From positions 124,001 through 188,000 of the forward strand of contig CP030884.1 of assembly GCA_006969385.1 (NCBI GenBank): a stretch of 64,000 nt of DNA, read 5' to 3'. Shown one piece after another: positions 8,706-16,126 of the stretch. A model generated the notes under the pieces. The model did not search any database, was not told the origin of the DNA, and saw only the letters and a list, made by a program, of their open reading frames with translations. The stretch's first letter is position 1; every line of letters starts with the position of its first letter. The translations under genes and the position numbers were made by a program. Source of the DNA: Planctomycetaceae bacterium (lineage in GTDB: Bacteria > Planctomycetota > Phycisphaerae > UBA1845 > UTPLA1).

Positions 8706-9112
8706 GCGTTGCACGCCCGGCAATCACCATAAATGACAATATCGTGGCCGCTCATTTGAAAGCCGGCAGGTAAGAGTTTGCTGAGACCGTTGACGCAACC
8801 ATTCAAATCGAAAACCGCGTCACACTTGCGGCATCGAAAGTGGTGATGGTGCTTGTCAGCCGCCTCCTGCAATTCGTAGCGCGGCGATTCGCCCGGCAAC
8901 TCAACCGGATGCAAAATCCGATCGTCGACCATGCGTTTCAGTGTGCGATAGACCGTGGCGAGATTGAGACTCGGCACCTCGTCGCGCGCCGCCTCCAAAA
9001 TCTCCTGCGGCCCCAGCGGTCGGCCCGCGGCAGTGAAAGCATTTTCGATTGCAACTCGTTGTGTTGTCTGACGTTGCATAAGTCGGGTCTCATATCTGAC
9101 GGGTGAATCCAC
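8702..9112 (-). CDS. Fur-family metal-responsive repressor (Zur-like)
   Basis: 136 residues from a GTG. The N-terminal winged helix covers residues 15-75 (QEILEAARDEVPSLNLATVYRTLKRM). The dimerisation domain carries the metal ligands KHHHHFRC near residues 87-94, the CxxC pair RCRKCD (93-98) and a second CxxC pair GDCRAC at the C-terminus. The four-Cys structural zinc site and the His cluster fit Fur/Zur/PerR proteins. The subtype is inferred as Zur-like from the divergent COG0523 fragment and MerC gene. Two palindromes lie 44-95 bases upstream and could serve both directions. The last gene bases overlap the DUF58 start, so this regulator leads the minus-strand run. Confidence 0.93.
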   Translation of the reverse strand: MDSPVRYETRLMQRQTTQRVAIENAFTAAGRPLGPQEILEAARDEVPSLNLATVYRTLKRMVDDRILHPVELPGESPRYELQEAADKHHHHFRCRKCDAVFDLNGCVNGLSKLLPAGFQMSGHDIVIYGDCRACNA

Positions 9113-9155
9113 CTCAGCTCATTTCCGTCATATTTTATGGACGCCCAAACGCTAT

Positions 9156-9171
9156 TGCAAATGCATTCGCG
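9156..9171. promoter_or_regulatory. Fur/Zur-type operator palindrome 1
   Basis: TGCAAATGCATTCGCG matches its own reverse complement at nearly every position. It lies about 45 bases upstream of the Fur-family start and 205 bases upstream of the COG0523 fragment. Confidence 0.55.
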
Positions 9172-9191
9172 TTTTGCTATCCTCCGCTTAT

Positions 9192-9207
9192 TGCAAATGC
9201 GATTGCA
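9192..9207. promoter_or_regulatory. Fur/Zur-type operator palindrome 2
   Basis: TGCAAATGCGATTGCA has TGCAA/TTGCA arms and repeats the first nine bases of palindrome 1. Two sites 36 bases apart (start to start) suggest cooperative binding by the divergent Fur-family regulator. Confidence 0.55.
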
Positions 9208-9375
9208 TAAGCATTACCGGCTGCTAGGTCTCCGGGACGCGTCATTTCCGCCAAATATGGGAAGACGTCGGTCGGGTTGGGCAGCCCATCACCGGCCGTC
9301 TTTTCGGCACAGTATCACGGTGATCGCGGCACCGGCACCTGAGATTCCATACGTCATCCTTGCGGAGACAAATAA

Positions 9376-9621
9376 TTGACATCATCTCAAAACAAATCTG
9401 CACGATCGCCCGTAACCGTCCTCTCCGGCTTTCTCGGAGCGGGCAAGACCACGCTACTCAATCACTTGTTGAGCAATCGTGCAGGCCTGCGCGTCGCCGT
9501 GATCGTCAATGACATGAGCGAGATCAACATCGACAGCCAATTGGTGCGCGATGGCGGTTCCGAGCTCAGCCGCACCGAAGAAACGCTCGTCGAAATGACC
9601 AACGGAGCAGTTAAGCCCTGA
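9376..9621 (+). pseudogene. Truncated COG0523 (CobW/ZNG-type) metallochaperone GTPase
   Basis: 81 residues from a TTG start with GGAG eight bases upstream. The sequence [22 protein letters not shown] contains Walker A, and [16 protein letters not shown] is the next conserved block of COG0523. It continues to LVEMTNG and then changes to AVKP and a stop, exactly where intact relatives have the metal-binding CxCC motif. The rest of the GTPase (Walker B, NKxD, C-terminal domain) is absent, and no one-base indel restores it. COG0523 genes are often repressed by Zur, which fits the palindromes upstream. It is most likely a deletion remnant; a short functional leader is less likely. Confidence 0.8.
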
Positions 9622-9707
9622 TGCCGCAGCGCAATCGTTTTCATTTACCCGCACAACTCACAGCGGACGGCCCATCGCCACGATTCACCAAAGCGGGAGC
9701 GAAGCTA

Positions 9708-10241
9708 ATGAACCAGCAATGCTGGTGCTGGGGATGCGATGTGCGCCGCGCGGAAGGAAACTTGCTGCTCGCCTTCGGGTTTGAACGAATCCGTCCGCCG
9801 GCAGATGTCGACGGTGCCAGCCGTTATCGCATCGCGCTGAGTTCCAAACACGAATTAACGTTGTGGGGTTTCGGCGCGCTTATTTCAAACGATGTCAACG
9901 GCGTATTCCTCGGTCGATATCAGTTCGAGCCCAAACTTTGCAAACCCCAATTCGATACATACACGTGTTGGACACCGACCGATCTACCCCCACGGGTTCG
10001 ACCGACCATGGCAGGCGATTTGACGCTCGCCGGCGCACTTTGCGCGGAATTGTTTGAGTTCATCAGCGCATACGAATCATGGGTCGCCGAGCAGGTCGGC
10101 ATCGGCTATCGGCAACAGACGATCAACGAATTCAAAGATTCCACGCTCGCCGCGCGCGAAGCGAAACTGCAGTGGCAACGCTTGGCAAAACAGGCGAAGC
10201 GCTACTACGGGCGGCAAGCCGCCCGCCGTCGAATCAATTGA
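9708..10241 (+). CDS. Uncharacterised protein with CWCWGCD N-terminus
   Basis: 177 residues from the ATG at 9708, chosen because GGGAG lies 8 bases upstream; an ATG at 9621 overlaps the COG0523 stop but adds a low-complexity leader. I do not recognise a named family. Seen: MNQQCWCWGCDVRRAEGNLLLAFGFERIRPP at the start with three Cys, a central SRYRIALSSKHELTLWGFG segment, Trp/Pro-rich CWTPTDLPPRVRP, and a C-terminal helical basic part ending ARRRIN. No signal peptide and no membrane segment are seen. It lies between a Zur-type control region and merC, so a metal-related role is possible but unproven. Confidence 0.72.
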   Translation: MNQQCWCWGCDVRRAEGNLLLAFGFERIRPPADVDGASRYRIALSSKHELTLWGFGALISNDVNGVFLGRYQFEPKLCKPQFDTYTCWTPTDLPPRVRPTMAGDLTLAGALCAELFEFISAYESWVAEQVGIGYRQQTINEFKDSTLAAREAKLQWQRLAKQAKRYYGRQAARRRIN

Positions 10242-10544
10242 GACAAGGACTGGTGTAGTGATTGACTCGTCTAGAAACAACTCGTACGCGATTAGGCCGG
10301 CATTGTCTCAACTGAATGACTCACCTTCGTGCAGAGGCAAGAACATCGCCTTACTCAGTAACCCACTACCGCTTCCCCCTCACTTCGCCTTGGGGGAAGC
10401 AATGAGCCCGGTCACTCTTGCTCGGGGTGACTGGGCTCCCCCACTTTTGGTGCGGCAGCAAATTTCGATCGACACTCTCGTCTTCCCACGCAGCAGCCCA
10501 ACAGGTTACCGCTCTTCGCATAATCACCGCATGGAATACGGAAC
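10242..10544. other. Intergenic stretch with two tandem hairpins
   Basis: No gene is seen. It contains the two hairpins listed at 10371-10438. No additional Fur/Zur-type palindrome was found in front of merC. Confidence 0.6.
10371..10438. repeat. Two adjacent inverted repeats
   Basis: Hairpin A: GCTTCCCCC (10371-10379) pairs perfectly with GGGGGAAGC (10392-10400). Hairpin B: GAGCCCGGTCAC (10404-10415) pairs with GTGACTGGGCTC (10427-10438) with one mismatch or wobble, followed by CCCCACTTTT. They are separated by three bases. They could terminate transcription before merC or be a small palindromic intergenic repeat. Confidence 0.7.
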
Positions 10545-11192
10545 ATGAAAACGCAAACGCCTGATATTGGTTCGTTCACGACATTGACTACAGTCAATCG
10601 CCAAGATTTTAACCTCAACAAGTTAGACGCGTGGCGCGACTGGCTTGGCGTTACGGCATCAATTGCCTGCGCCATTCATTGTGCCGCTATGCCCTTTGTC
10701 ATTGGTGCCCTGCCACTGTTGGGCTTGCAGTTCTTGGCGGATGCGACCTTCCATCGCGTCATGGTGGCAGTGTGTCTCGGCCTTGCACTTTTGGCGTTTG
10801 TTCCCGGTTGGCGACGTCATCGCAAGCTCACGCCAGCGCTGGTCGCAACAGCTGGATTAGCGCTGATTTCAGTCGCGGCATTTGTAGGTGAACACGATTG
10901 TTGCCCAACCAGCACAACGGACATCGCCGCTGCCGATGCCAAATCAACCGCTCCATTACTGAGCCCAGCGGACACCGACAATGCGTCCAGCTGCGCTGCG
11001 ACGGGTTGCACCGGATGCGCGGATGCCTCCCAAGACTCTGTGAGCGCAAATCAAAATCACGCCACCGCAATGGCCGCCGTTTGGCCATGGGTGACGCCGA
11101 TGGGTGGTGTCTTACTCATTGTTGCGCATCTGCGCAATCGTTATTGGAGTTGCCGTTGTGGCTGCGCCGCTGCGTGCCAGCAAACACGGTAA
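10545..11192 (+). CDS. MerC-domain membrane protein
   Basis: 215 residues. The core WLGVTASIACAIHCAAMPFVIG (residues 29-50) carries the Cys and His typical of the first MerC helix, followed by two hydrophobic helices near 55-85 and 95-115. A loop of about 60 residues with several Cys follows (HDCCPTS and SCAATGCTGCAD). The protein ends with the GGVLLIVAHLRNRYWSCRC segment seen in MerC proteins. MerC was described as a mercury-transport protein; homologues outside mer operons often lie near Zur-type genes. The extended Cys-rich loop is longer than in classical MerC. The next gene begins 38 bases downstream. Confidence 0.85.
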   Translation: MKTQTPDIGSFTTLTTVNRQDFNLNKLDAWRDWLGVTASIACAIHCAAMPFVIGALPLLGLQFLADATFHRVMVAVCLGLALLAFVPGWRRHRKLTPALVATAGLALISVAAFVGEHDCCPTSTTDIAAADAKSTAPLLSPADTDNASSCAATGCTGCADASQDSVSANQNHATAMAAVWPWVTPMGGVLLIVAHLRNRYWSCRCGCAAACQQTR

Positions 11193-11230
11193 GTCGCGCG
11201 ATCAGCCACATTCAAATTGGATGTCTTGTT

Positions 11231-12499
11231 ATGAATGCGAAGTCAAAACGAATTCCGATACTCGCAATGCTATTTCTTGTGCAGGTGGAATCGCTCCACG
11301 CATACGCTCAAGACGCGGCTGATCTGGACCCTGAAAAACAAGGGCACTCACGCCTCCACAAAGCATATGACGAAGGACCGCGGCAACGGCCGCATAAGAT
11401 GGACGGCGTCGGGCAGGTGAACTTTCCGATCACCACCAGCGATCCGGAAGTTCAGGAGTGGTTCAATCAAGGCATCGCGCTGATGCATAACTACTGGCAC
11501 TATGAGGCCGAGCGCAGTTTCCGTTGGTGCCTCAAGCTCGACCCCGAATGTGCAATGGCCTACTGGGCCCTGGATCAGTGTACGGGTGATCCGCGCAACG
11601 ATCACTTTCTCGCGGAAGCAATCAAACGCAAAGGCAATGTCACCGAACGCGAACGCATGTACATTGAGGTGCTAGAGGAGGCGCACGCCTACGACCCGAT
11701 TAAGAACAGCGAGCCGGACTATAAGACCAAGCGACGACGTATACTAAAGAAACTGCAAGAGATCATTCTTAAATATCCCGACGACGTTGAGGCCAAGGCG
11801 TTTTACGTGGATCAAGCTCTGAATAGTCAATACAGCTATCCGCTCGACTTGATGATCAATGAAATTCTCGCAGTCGCGCCCGACCATCCCGGCGCACACC
11901 ATTATCGAATTCACAATTGGGACGGCGAACATCCCGAGCAGGCTTTGGACAGTTGCGAGCGCTTCGGGCGCATTGCCAATGATTCCGGGCACGCCAATCA
12001 CATGCCGGGTCACGTCTATTCAGATCTGGGCATGTGGCACGAGGCGGCGATCTGGCTCGATCGCGCCACGCGCCGCGAGCGCTTGTACTTCGCATCGCAG
12101 TGTGTACAGCCGTTTGAGAGTTGGAACTACGCGCACAACCAGACCTATTTGGCTTGGGTTCAAGAGCAGCTTGGTTTGGCGAATCGGGCCGAGGCATCGG
12201 CGCGCGAGTTGCTGCGCTCCCCAGCCGACCCTGAGAAGAACGATGTCAAAGGCTACGACACGTATAGCACCGGATTGATCGCACTTGTTCGCGCGCTGGT
12301 TCGATTCGAACGCTGGGACGACATAATCGCGAGCAAGGAAGCAATCACAAAGCCGGACACCATCGTTTCAAAAGTATTTTCCGCGTACGCGGTTGCGCTG
12401 GCACATCTGAATCAATCGAACATCGAACTCGCACGCGGCGAGATCAAAAGCTCTACGATATTGAGAAGGAAGTCAGCCAGCCTGAGCACGGCTGGCTGA
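11231..12499 (+). CDS. TPR-redoxin protein, N-terminal fragment (frame-broken)
   Basis: The ATG at 11231 is followed by a signal peptide (MNAKSKRIPILAMLFLVQ...AYAQDA). The longer upstream frame to 10898 is a shadow of merC. Residues about 60-420 are TPR-like (EVQEWFNQGIALMHNYWHYEAERSFRWCL, DHPGAHHYRIHNWDG, NHMPGHVYSDLGMWHEAA). The frame ends at 12499 after an unrelated tail. Adding one A to the AAAA run at 12446-12449 gives EIKKLYDIEKE and joins it to the fragment at 12448. The gene lies 38 bases after merC and is probably co-transcribed. The TPR portion resembles exported planctomycete proteins that carry a redoxin domain. Confidence 0.8.
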   Translation: MNAKSKRIPILAMLFLVQVESLHAYAQDAADLDPEKQGHSRLHKAYDEGPRQRPHKMDGVGQVNFPITTSDPEVQEWFNQGIALMHNYWHYEAERSFRWCLKLDPECAMAYWALDQCTGDPRNDHFLAEAIKRKGNVTERERMYIEVLEEAHAYDPIKNSEPDYKTKRRRILKKLQEIILKYPDDVEAKAFYVDQALNSQYSYPLDLMINEILAVAPDHPGAHHYRIHNWDGEHPEQALDSCERFGRIANDSGHANHMPGHVYSDLGMWHEAAIWLDRATRRERLYFASQCVQPFESWNYAHNQTYLAWVQEQLGLANRAEASARELLRSPADPEKNDVKGYDTYSTGLIALVRALVRFERWDDIIASKEAITKPDTIVSKVFSAYAVALAHLNQSNIELARGEIKSSTILRRKSASLSTAG

Positions 12500-13458
12500 A
12501 GCCTTACTTTGACTGCATGCTTCTCGATGCCCGCGCGATGTTCGCGTTTGTCGAAGGGAAAGAGCTGGACGGATTCGCGCTGCTTGCCGACGCAGCGCGA
12601 CAAGAGCACACCCTGCGTCGATCGCGAAAGGATCCACCAATTTACCCGCGCGGACTCTATGTACTGCTTGGCGAGAAACACTTGGAGCATAACAGTCCGG
12701 AGCTTGCCCGCGAATGCTTTCTCACCACCCTAGAAGTCAGCCGTAACGACGGGTTCGCCCTTTCCGGCTTGGCCCGGGCTGAAGCCGCGCTCGCAAACAA
12801 CGATGCAGCCAGCGACGCCATGTCGCGCTTACTACATGTGTGGTCGGGCGCGAACCCCGAGCTTCGATGGATGGCCGACGCGGTGGCCCTCGACCTGGAA
12901 GCATCCCCGCGCGACGACGCGCCGCGCCCACAGCGTTTGTATGAAGCGCAAGACTTGGCGGCGATTGGTCCTGACGCGTGGCAACCGTACCCGATGCCCA
13001 CCCTCGACCCACTCGATTCGACCGGCGCGATATTGAATAGCGAAGAACTCAAGGGCCGCAACCTCATCATCATCTTCTATCTCGGCGAGGAATGTCCGCA
13101 TTGCATGGAGCAACTGCAAAAGGCAACAACGCGTCACGCCGATTTCCAGGCCGTCGACACCGACATTCTAGCGATCAGTGGCGACACCGTAGAACAGATC
13201 GCTGAGACACTGAAGAAGGGCGAATTGCCGTATCGGATTCTTTCCGATCCGGATCACCGCAATGCGCGACGATTCCGCTCCTATGACGATTTCGAGGAGA
13301 TCGAACTGCACTCGACGTTCCTAATCGACCGCAAGGGCCGCGTGCATTGGTCCCGCATCGGTGGCGAGCCCTTTGACGATTTCGACTTTCTCCTCGATGA
13401 GATTAAACGAATAAACGCGACAACCACATCGGCACAAGAGGCAATTGCTACCCAGTGA
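12448..13458 (+). CDS. TPR-redoxin protein, C-terminal fragment (frame-broken)
   Basis: 337 codons in the second frame; the first ATG in this frame is at 12517. Residues from the frame switch continue the TPR region (ELARECFLTTLEVS). The last 140 residues form an AhpC/TSA-type thioredoxin fold: NLIIIFYLGEECPHCMEQL with a CPHC site near 13090, DILAISGDT, YRILSDPDH and HSTFLIDRKGRVHW. The CxxC site suggests thiol-disulfide exchange or peroxidase activity outside the cytoplasm. Combined with the N-terminal fragment, the full product would be about 740 residues. Confidence 0.8.
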   Translation, partial: KLYDIEKEVSQPEHGWLKPYFDCMLLDARAMFAFVEGKELDGFALLADAARQEHTLRRSRKDPPIYPRGLYVLLGEKHLEHNSPELARECFLTTLEVSRNDGFALSGLARAEAALANNDAASDAMSRLLHVWSGANPELRWMADAVALDLEASPRDDAPRPQRLYEAQDLAAIGPDAWQPYPMPTLDPLDSTGAILNSEELKGRNLIIIFYLGEECPHCMEQLQKATTRHADFQAVDTDILAISGDTVEQIAETLKKGELPYRILSDPDHRNARRFRSYDDFEEIELHSTFLIDRKGRVHWSRIGGEPFDDFDFLLDEIKRINATTTSAQEAIATQ

Positions 13459-13820
13459 TCGCGGAATCACTTGCACATTGCCGCATATCCCTGCACCGCG
13501 ATTGTCTGGGTGCAGCTGGAAATAAGGCTGTCGTCGAGTTTAGTATCATTGAACCTAACGCGCGGCTAGATACGGTTTTCCTCAGCGTATCAAAACCACC
13601 AGGGCCGCAAAACTCACTTAAACGCATAAATTCAGCTTAAATCAGGAGTTCCGACGCGCCGAAACGTTGGGCTCGTCATTTGGGTTCTGATATAATCGAG
13701 GCGATTTGCTGAATCGCGAGTGGGCCGTGCGCCTGCTCCTGTCCACCACCCATTTTGATTGCGGTTGACGTACGCCAGAAGCGGGCGTCGCCCACCGGGC
13801 TACCCTGGAGGCCCCCACCC
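13459..13820 (+). other. Intergenic stretch with a candidate promoter
   Basis: No supported gene. It holds the promoter at 13667-13696 and the leader of the first protease-like gene, with GGAG about 10 bases before its ATG. Confidence 0.55.
13667..13696 (+). promoter_or_regulatory. Candidate sigma-70-type promoter
   Basis: TTGGGC (-35), an 18-base spacer and a perfect TATAAT (-10), about 125 bases upstream of the protease-like ATG at 13821. Confidence 0.5.
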
Positions 13821-16040
13821 ATGCTGAATTTCGCCACCCCTTTATTTCAACAACGTCGCACCATATCGGTCGGCTGCCTCGCCTTGCTGCTCGCGCTTAC
13901 CAGTGCCCATGCCGAACAAACTGCCCCGACGTTACGAGTCAACCATCGTGCCCCGATCAGCGCTACCCTACCGTCCGATGGCTACGCCTTGGTTCATTCG
14001 GAAATCATCGACGTACCCGACGCCCATTGGATTCGCCTGCAATTCAACGACGTGCGCTTTGACGGCTTCGAGCCAAACGGCCCCGGCTATCTTCGGTTGA
14101 CCAGCCTGATGGACGGCGGCGTGCAGGTTCTCGATTTCGATTCCTACCTGCAATGGCATCAACGCAGCGCTTACTTCAACGGCGACGCCGTACTGCTTGA
14201 GGCATGGTCGAATCGTGCCAATGCGGATGCGGTGGTTGACGTGCTTACTGTAAAGTCCGATCTCGACGGTCGCGGGGGCGACAGCGCGCCGCGCTCGATT
14301 TGCGGCAACGATGACAACCGCATGCTGACGGATGACGACCGCGTCGCGCGCATCGTGCTGTCGGATTTTGAGCCGACGATCGTGTGCACCGCCAGTTTGA
14401 TCAACGACGCCAATGGCTGCTTCCTTACCAGCGGTGGCTGTGCCGCCAGCATGGATAACGATACCGTCATCGAATTCAACCCACCGTTGACGCTGCCGAA
14501 CGGTACCGTGCTGATGCACCCGGCCCCGGCCGATCAATACGTCCCCGACCTGAGTTCGGTCCAAAGCCAAACCGCCGGCGACGGTGAGGACTGGGGTTAC
14601 TTCGGTTGCTTTACGAATAGCACCACCGGCTTATCGCCGCGCGTATCCCAAGGCGACAGCTTCACGTTGGCAAGTCAGATCGATTTGTCCGAAGACGATG
14701 CCGTACGCGGATACGGTTGTGGAGCCACGGTTCCGCCGTTATTCCGCACGTGGAGCTTCGTCCCCAAGGAAACGGACGGCACCTTTGAAGGCTTGGTGGA
14801 TTCCGAATTGAGCGTCCGCGTCGATGCCACGGCCGGCGATTCCGGCATGGCCATTACCGACGGTGCGACCGACGAACTGATCGGCATTCTCACGAATGAC
14901 GGCTGCGATGTTTTCGTCGGCGCCAACATTGCAACGGCGGTAACCAACGAAGAATTGCGCAAAGCGTTGACGACGCCGCTCGGTATTTGCGTACCGATCA
15001 TCACCACCATTCTGGGCGGGGCGCCCGATTTGGTGAATCCCGATGGTACCACGACCGTGATGGTCGAGTTCCTCGGTGTTAACGGTACGAATCCCGTCAC
15101 CGATACGGGCGTGTTTCATTACTCAACCGGCGGACCGTACGAATCGGTTCCAATGAATGCAATCGGATTCAACTTGTACGAAGCGACGTTTCCTGCAGAC
15201 ATTTGCGGCACGTTGGTCGATTATTACTTTAGCGTGATGACCGATACCGGCGTGCGCTTCCCCGATCAGTTGCCGAACCCGGTCACCACGCTCCGCGCGG
15301 CATACGCCACCGGCACGACGACGGTGCTTGCCAATAACTTCGAAGCCCTCAACGGTTGGGATATTTCCAATACGAACGTCACGGCCGGCGCCTTCGCCAT
15401 CGGCACGCCGGGCGGCAACGGCAACGACGGCGCACCGACGGCGGACTTCGATGGTTCCGGTCGCTGCGTGTTGACCGGTCCGATGACGAACGAGGATTTG
15501 GACGGCGGCCCGACGCGTTTGCGATCGCCGTCGGTGGACCTTGGCAGTTCGACCGAGCCGTTCATTACCTTTGCCGTGTGGATGAACAACGACGATGGCG
15601 ATGACACGGTCGTGCTGCAAGCATCGACCAACGGCGGGCTCTTCTGGGACAACATTGCCATCATCGGCGACAACGGCCCGCAATGGCTGCAACAGCGGAT
15701 TCGGTTGAACGATTTCATCACGCCGAACGCCTTCACGCGTTTCCGCTTTCAGGTAAGTGACTCGCCGAATAACTCCCGCACCGAGGCCGCCATCGACGCA
15801 TTCGAATTGATCGACTACGAATGCGCTGGTGCCGTCGTTACGTGCAGCAAGGGCGACATCAATCTGGACGGTCAAGTCAACGGTGGCGACGTATCCGGCT
15901 TTGTGGGCGCACTGCTCGGCAATAACGGACTCGGCACGCCGGAATTCTGTGCTACCGATTTCGACAACGATAACGCCCTCGAAATCGGCGACGATCTCAA
16001 CGCATTTGTCGATTGCCTTGTAAGCGGCACGTGCCCGTAG
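13821..16040 (+). CDS. Exported trypsin-like protein lacking the catalytic His (pseudoprotease), with dockerin-like C-terminus
   Basis: 739 residues from the ATG at 13821 (signal peptide LNFATPLFQQRRTISVGCLALLLALTSAHA). Residues about 150-380 form a trypsin-like domain that aligns with the next gene. The acid (EDWGYFG, Asp257) and the nucleophile (GDSG, Ser341) are kept, but the TAGHC site of active enzymes reads TSGGC, with Gly at 206 in place of His. Further domains: an Ig-like segment (about 400-490), a jelly-roll-like segment (about 500-670) and paired EF-hand motifs (GDINLDGQVNGGDVSGF and TDFDNDNALEIGDDLNAF) ending in SGTCP. It is probably exported and non-proteolytic, and is a tandem paralogue of the gene at 16127. 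Confidence 0.85.
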   Translation: MLNFATPLFQQRRTISVGCLALLLALTSAHAEQTAPTLRVNHRAPISATLPSDGYALVHSEIIDVPDAHWIRLQFNDVRFDGFEPNGPGYLRLTSLMDGGVQVLDFDSYLQWHQRSAYFNGDAVLLEAWSNRANADAVVDVLTVKSDLDGRGGDSAPRSICGNDDNRMLTDDDRVARIVLSDFEPTIVCTASLINDANGCFLTSGGCAASMDNDTVIEFNPPLTLPNGTVLMHPAPADQYVPDLSSVQSQTAGDGEDWGYFGCFTNSTTGLSPRVSQGDSFTLASQIDLSEDDAVRGYGCGATVPPLFRTWSFVPKETDGTFEGLVDSELSVRVDATAGDSGMAITDGATDELIGILTNDGCDVFVGANIATAVTNEELRKALTTPLGICVPIITTILGGAPDLVNPDGTTTVMVEFLGVNGTNPVTDTGVFHYSTGGPYESVPMNAIGFNLYEATFPADICGTLVDYYFSVMTDTGVRFPDQLPNPVTTLRAAYATGTTTVLANNFEALNGWDISNTNVTAGAFAIGTPGGNGNDGAPTADFDGSGRCVLTGPMTNEDLDGGPTRLRSPSVDLGSSTEPFITFAVWMNNDDGDDTVVLQASTNGGLFWDNIAIIGDNGPQWLQQRIRLNDFITPNAFTRFRFQVSDSPNNSRTEAAIDAFELIDYECAGAVVTCSKGDINLDGQVNGGDVSGFVGALLGNNGLGTPEFCATDFDNDNALEIGDDLNAFVDCLVSGTCP

Positions 16041-16087
16041 TTAGCGCGCGGCGATATCGCCTATAATACTCGCAACTGGTTTACAAT

Positions 16088-16112
16088 CGGGCTGGGCGCT
16101 GCGCCCGGCCCG
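16088..16112 (+). terminator. Hairpin between the protease paralogues
   Basis: CGGGCTGGGCG and CGCCCGGCCCG pair around a CTG loop with one wobble, followed by only three T. It may terminate the upstream gene. A TATAAT at 16062-16067 just before it might be the promoter of the next gene, in which case the hairpin would sit in the leader. Confidence 0.5.
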
Positions 16113-16126
16113 TTTCATTCGTTCTG

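Noticed and set aside
10898-11230. Upstream extension of the TPR-redoxin gene
   Set aside because: It runs out of frame through merC and has no sensible protein sequence; the ATG at 11231 starts a signal peptide.
13455-13640. 61-codon open frame after the TPR-redoxin gene
   Set aside because: No ribosome-binding site, no recognisable motif, and it sits in non-coding-like sequence.
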